From positions 1 through 10,044 of the forward strand of contig JAJBBL010000226.1 in assembly GCA_020532365.1 (NCBI GenBank): DNA of 10,044 bases, given 5' to 3'. Positions within the stretch are counted from its first letter, which is position 1. Each line of letters starts with the position of its first letter. Made by a program: the position numbers and the translations under genes. Shown here one piece after another: positions 7,856 to 10,044 of the stretch. The notes beneath the pieces were generated by a model. That model saw nothing but the letters and a program-made list of their open reading frames with translations. It was not told the origin of the DNA and made no database searches. The DNA is from Candidatus Cloacimonadota bacterium. Its GTDB lineage: Bacteria > Cloacimonadota > Cloacimonadia > Cloacimonadales > JAJBBL01.

Positions 7856-7861
7856 AAGGAG
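7856..7861 (+). promoter_or_regulatory. Shine-Dalgarno AAGGAG deciding the FMN reductase start
   Basis: AAGGAG is six bases before the ATG at 7868. An in-frame ATG at 7838 would add ten residues and place this site inside the gene, so 7868 is preferred. The 126-base gap before the gene is AT-rich and shows no clear terminator for the upstream regulator gene. Confidence 0.75.
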
Positions 7862-7867
7862 CTTTCA

Positions 7868-8443
7868 ATGAGTAACCTAAAAATTGCTATTATTATAAGC
7901 AGTACCCGTAGTAACAGAGTCGGCCTTCAGGCTGCAGAGTATGTTGAGTCAATCGCTTCCAAAAGAAGCGATATGAATTTTGAGATTGTCGATCTGCGTG
8001 ATTATCCTCTCCCCTTTTTCGATGAAGTTGCTTCCAATGCTTTTGTTCCTTCCAAAAATCCCGTGGCCCAAAAGTGGCAACACTTTATAGCTCAGTTTGA
8101 CGGTTATGTTTTTGTTACAGCCGAGTATAATAACAGCATTACGGCGGCTTTAAAAAATGCTTTGGATTATGCCTATCCTGAGTGGAATCGCAAAGCTGCC
8201 GCTTATTTTTCTTACGGTTCAGCGGGAGGAGCCCGTGCCGTACAACATTTACGCGATATCTGTATTGAACTTCAGATGGCACCGGTTCGCCATTCGGTCT
8301 TAATTCAGGGTGCCGACTTCTTTAAAGTTATGACCGGTGAAGTTAAGGTAAAAGATTTAGAGTACCTTGAACCTTTAGTGAATGAGATGCTGGAACAACT
8401 CTCCTGGTGGGCCAAAGCCCTTAAAGAGGCACGGAAGAAGTAG
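7868..8443 (+). CDS. NAD(P)H-dependent FMN reductase, flavodoxin-like fold
   Basis: Cytosolic flavoprotein of the NADPH-dependent FMN reductase family (the ChrR/azoreductase/YieF type), expected to use NAD(P)H to reduce bound or free flavin and in turn quinones or other acceptors. The 191-residue protein opens with a beta strand KIAIIISSTR and the phosphate-binding loop SSTRSNRVG (residues 11-19), which holds the FMN phosphate. The second flavin loop is the family signature TAEYNNSITAALKNALDY, usually TPEYN.S..ALKNAID. A third element, SYGSAGGARAVQHLR, matches the glycine-rich strand-loop near the isoalloxazine ring. The C-terminal helix is lysine-rich. The real substrate cannot be told. It stands alone, 126 bases after the regulator and 233 before rubredoxin, so it probably has its own promoter; a redox partnership with rubredoxin is possible but unproven. 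Confidence 0.88.
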   Translation: MSNLKIAIIISSTRSNRVGLQAAEYVESIASKRSDMNFEIVDLRDYPLPFFDEVASNAFVPSKNPVAQKWQHFIAQFDGYVFVTAEYNNSITAALKNALDYAYPEWNRKAAAYFSYGSAGGARAVQHLRDICIELQMAPVRHSVLIQGADFFKVMTGEVKVKDLEYLEPLVNEMLEQLSWWAKALKEARKK

Positions 8444-8619
8444 AATACAGTTTTAACTAGAAATTTTAGTATTATGCAAATCTTAAAACCCAATACTTTA
8501 ACAAACGTAAAACTTTAAGCTTTCTATAGCGTGTTGCCCTTCTCATTTTATGGGAATAAACGATATTACGACAAATTAATAGTTATCTACTTAGATCACC
8601 CCCTTTTTGCCATTTTTTA

Positions 8620-8648
8620 TTGCATTTTAAGATTGTAGAGGCTATCCT
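8620..8648 (+). promoter_or_regulatory. candidate sigma70-type promoter for rubredoxin
   Basis: TTGCAT (8620-8625) and TATCCT (8643-8648) are separated by 17 bases and would give a short leader of roughly 20 bases ending at the rubredoxin ATG. Match to consensus is partial (three and four of six). The rest of the 233-base gap (8444-8676) is AT-rich, with a weak inverted repeat AGTATT/AATACT at 8468-8497 that lacks a T-run; I see no gene in it. Confidence 0.3.
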
Positions 8649-8665
8649 AATGTCAGAATCGAGAT

Positions 8666-8670
8666 GGAGG
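8666..8670 (+). promoter_or_regulatory. Shine-Dalgarno GGAGG deciding the rubredoxin start
   Basis: GGAGG lies six bases before the ATG at 8677. Upstream in-frame starts (ATG at 8650 and further) would place this strong site inside the coding region and add residues not found in simple rubredoxins. Confidence 0.85.
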
Positions 8671-8676
8671 AACGGT

Positions 8677-8838
8677 ATGAAGAGATACGTTTGTGATTTG
8701 TGCGGTTATATTTATGATCCAGCCGAAGGAGATCCCGATAACGGAGTTCAACCAGGAACTGCTTTTGAAGATGTTCCCGAAGATTGGGTTTGCCCCCTTT
8801 GCGGTGCAGCAAAAACCGACTTCTCACCTGAAGATTAA
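8677..8838 (+). CDS. rubredoxin
   Basis: Small one-iron electron carrier of the cytoplasm, typical of anaerobes, where it passes electrons to oxygen- or superoxide-reducing enzymes. At 53 residues it is the classic single-domain size (Clostridium pasteurianum protein, 54). All four iron ligands are present at the classic positions: C6 and C9 in YVCDLCG, C39 and C42 in WVCPLCGA. The aromatic core is intact with Y4, Y11, Y13, F30, W37 and F49, and the surface is acidic. The usual GDPDNGV.PGT.FEDVP.DW segment is there. It is preceded by a strong GGAGG and followed 16 bases after the stop by an intrinsic terminator, so it is likely transcribed alone. The upstream FMN reductase might supply electrons, but rubredoxin reductase, superoxide reductase and rubrerythrin genes are not in the window. 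Confidence 0.97.
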   Translation: MKRYVCDLCGYIYDPAEGDPDNGVQPGTAFEDVPEDWVCPLCGAAKTDFSPED

Positions 8839-8854
8839 TTAACTTAAGCCAATT

Positions 8855-8886
8855 AGAACCGCATAGTTTTATGTGGTTCTTTTTTT
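8855..8886 (+). terminator. intrinsic terminator after rubredoxin
   Basis: Stem AGAACCGCATA (8855-8865) pairs with TATGTGGTTCT (8870-8880) over eleven positions including one G-U pair, with a GTTT loop, followed at once by a run of T (8880-8886). This is a strong rho-independent terminator for + strand transcription. Read from the - strand no T-run follows the stem, so it should act in one direction, although it lies just past the stop codon of the converging transporter gene. Confidence 0.9.
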
Positions 8887-8888
8887 GT

Positions 8889-10044
8889 TTAACTAAGCCT
8901 TATTGACTCTTGCTCAACGGCTTTCTGAAGTCTCTCTTCCTCGGTAACAATAATCGGGGACTCTTTCACAAACAGTGAGCCAAAGAGAGCCGCCATCAAA
9001 AGGGCTATGCTTACAATAAAAACATGCTCCAAGTAGTATCCTCCCTGTAAATTCATAACTATCAAAAGAGGGATACCGACTAAGTGTCCACTGAGAAGAA
9101 GGACTCCCTGAGACGATGATTCTTGAACCGGGTAACTTAGTTCAGAGGCGTACTGAAAACCTAAAGGAATTGCACTCTGAAAGAAAAAGCCCAAGACAAG
9201 TGAACCGATAAAACCAACCACAATTGTGCTTAAAAACTCCCACTTAATAATTGGAATACAGGCAAAGAAAATCATCCCCAATATTATTCCAATCAAACAG
9301 ATACTAAAAAACAACTTTCTTTTCCGCAAAAAATCGGAAAGTAAAGGGATAACAACGCTGCCTATTAGTCCCGCAATAAGAAAAACCAAACCAAGAGTTC
9401 CTGTTGAATCTTCTATCCCCACAAAAGCTGTAATTGTATCGATTTTTACAATAAATACGTTGTAAATTGCCCAAACAAGCCCAAATATTGTGATAAAACC
9501 GCCCATATGTTTTTTTCTCAGCAGAAGAGAATAAGAGACAATGAAGCTCTGCATTTTAAATGGTTCACGCGAGGGGGGTGTCGGAGGCTTCTCTTTAAAA
9601 AGAAAAATAACGGCAATAGAGGCAATCGCATTAATAATTCCCAAATAGAATAAAAGAGAAGCTATCCCTGAGCCATAGGTCTCAGAACCCACCTTTGATA
9701 CAACTGCCCTAGGAGAGATTATCATAACCAATAGCAGTCCCAAGTATTGTGCCAAAGAGACCAAGCCTGTGGCAAATCCTCTTTCACGCAGGGCAAACCA
9801 CCTTGAGACAACAAGTGTGACGTTACTGATTATTGCAGTGTAAGCAACCGAAAGCCCTATCTGAGAGACCACTACCAAAACAAAACTGTGGGCAAAGAAC
9901 CCTTTGATAAGGCCAAAAAAAGCTAATATAATGGCACTGATTCGCAGTGTCCACTTTACCCCCAACTTTGTCACAACATAGGTTATCGGGATACTGACAA
10001 TAATATAAGCAACAAGGTGAATCAATGTTAAGATATCGGGGCCA
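8889..10044 (-). CDS. MFS transporter, FLVCR/MFSD7-like, 5' end beyond the window
   Basis: Inner-membrane secondary transporter of the major facilitator superfamily. The reading frame runs to the right edge without a start: codons before the TTG at 10025 are also open (GPDILTL), and eleven membrane segments are visible instead of twelve, so segment one is missing. Visible features: IPITYVVTKLGVKW after segment 2 (the family loop-2 motif position), SRWFALRERGFATGL before segment 5, a cytoplasmic loop rich in Pro and Lys (KEKPPTPPSREPF) after segment 6, and IPLGFQYASELSYPVQESSSQG between segments 10 and 11. This last stretch and the RERGFATG segment recall the FLVCR/MFSD7 group, whose animal members move haem, choline or ethanolamine; the bacterial substrate is unknown. 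A short charged tail (TEEERLQKAVEQES) ends the protein. The gene converges on rubredoxin. MFS membership is secure, the subgroup moderate. Confidence 0.85.
   Translation of the reverse strand, partial: GPDILTLIHLVAYIIVSIPITYVVTKLGVKWTLRISAIILAFFGLIKGFFAHSFVLVVVSQIGLSVAYTAIISNVTLVVSRWFALRERGFATGLVSLAQYLGLLLVMIISPRAVVSKVGSETYGSGIASLLFYLGIINAIASIAVIFLFKEKPPTPPSREPFKMQSFIVSYSLLLRKKHMGGFITIFGLVWAIYNVFIVKIDTITAFVGIEDSTGTLGLVFLIAGLIGSVVIPLLSDFLRKRKLFFSICLIGIILGMIFFACIPIIKWEFLSTIVVGFIGSLVLGFFFQSAIPLGFQYASELSYPVQESSSQGVLLLSGHLVGIPLLIVMNLQGGYYLEHVFIVSIALLMAALFGSLFVKESPIIVTEEERLQKAVEQESIRLS

Noticed and set aside
8467..8498. Inverted repeat AGTATT/AATACT after the flavin reductase as a terminator
   Set aside because: Only six AT-rich pairs with a long loop and no T-run.
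8620..8676. Longer rubredoxin beginning at 8620 or at the ATG at 8650
   Set aside because: The strong GGAGG at 8666-8670 and the standard 53-residue length favour 8677.
8642..8827. Open frame on the - strand opposite rubredoxin
   Set aside because: It mirrors a secure gene, has no recognisable motif and no ribosome site; likewise other antisense frames in dnaE, recG, the regulator, the flavin reductase and the transporter.
1..10044. Mobile element, CRISPR array, tRNA/rRNA or defence island
   Set aside because: No transposase or integrase, no regularly spaced direct repeats, no RNA gene signature; nearly all sequence is accounted for by chromosomal protein genes.

Overview
The window is a stretch of ordinary bacterial chromosome with moderate, AT-leaning composition, dense protein genes and no long non-coding gap. 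Ten protein genes are supported: seven complete genes on the + strand plus one cut by the left edge, and two on the - strand, one of them cut by the right edge. Protein family features (an RsmD with the N-terminus MRISGGLYKGR, a SlyX outside an obvious proteobacterial setting, a stand-alone bacterial acyl-ACP thioesterase, and a dnaE-yggT-recG-rsmD order) remind me most of a spirochaete of the Treponema/Spirochaeta type. That assignment is inference from memory and was not checked by search. Rubredoxin next to a flavin reductase fits an anaerobe or microaerophile.

Region 1 (1-6467, + strand) looks like one operon: the 3' two thirds of dnaE (replicative polymerase alpha subunit), a YggT-family membrane protein, recG (fork-remodelling helicase), rsmD (16S rRNA guanine-N2 methyltransferase) and an acyl-ACP thioesterase. 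Gaps are 14, 12, 43 and 5 bases. It joins replication, repair, ribosome modification and fatty acid release in one probable transcript.

Region 2 (6461-7741): slyX lies on the - strand, its stop overlapping the end of the thioesterase gene tail-to-tail by 7 bases. It is divergent from an HTH regulator with a WYL-like C-terminal region. The 114-base divergent gap holds several inverted repeats that could be operators.

Region 3 (7742-8886, + strand) carries a flavodoxin-fold NAD(P)H-dependent FMN reductase and, 233 bases downstream, a 53-residue rubredoxin followed by a clear intrinsic terminator. Both are small redox proteins; whether they act together is not shown.

Region 4 (8889-10044, - strand) is a major facilitator transporter resembling the FLVCR/MFSD7 group, missing its first membrane segment beyond the right edge. 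It converges on rubredoxin, and its stop codon sits just past the terminator.

I found no mobile element, CRISPR array, RNA gene or defence-type cluster. The points most worth a second look are the Gln in place of the usual Glu in the thioesterase active-site region, the palindromes between slyX and the regulator, the missing WYL signature in that regulator, and the FLVCR-like transporter.
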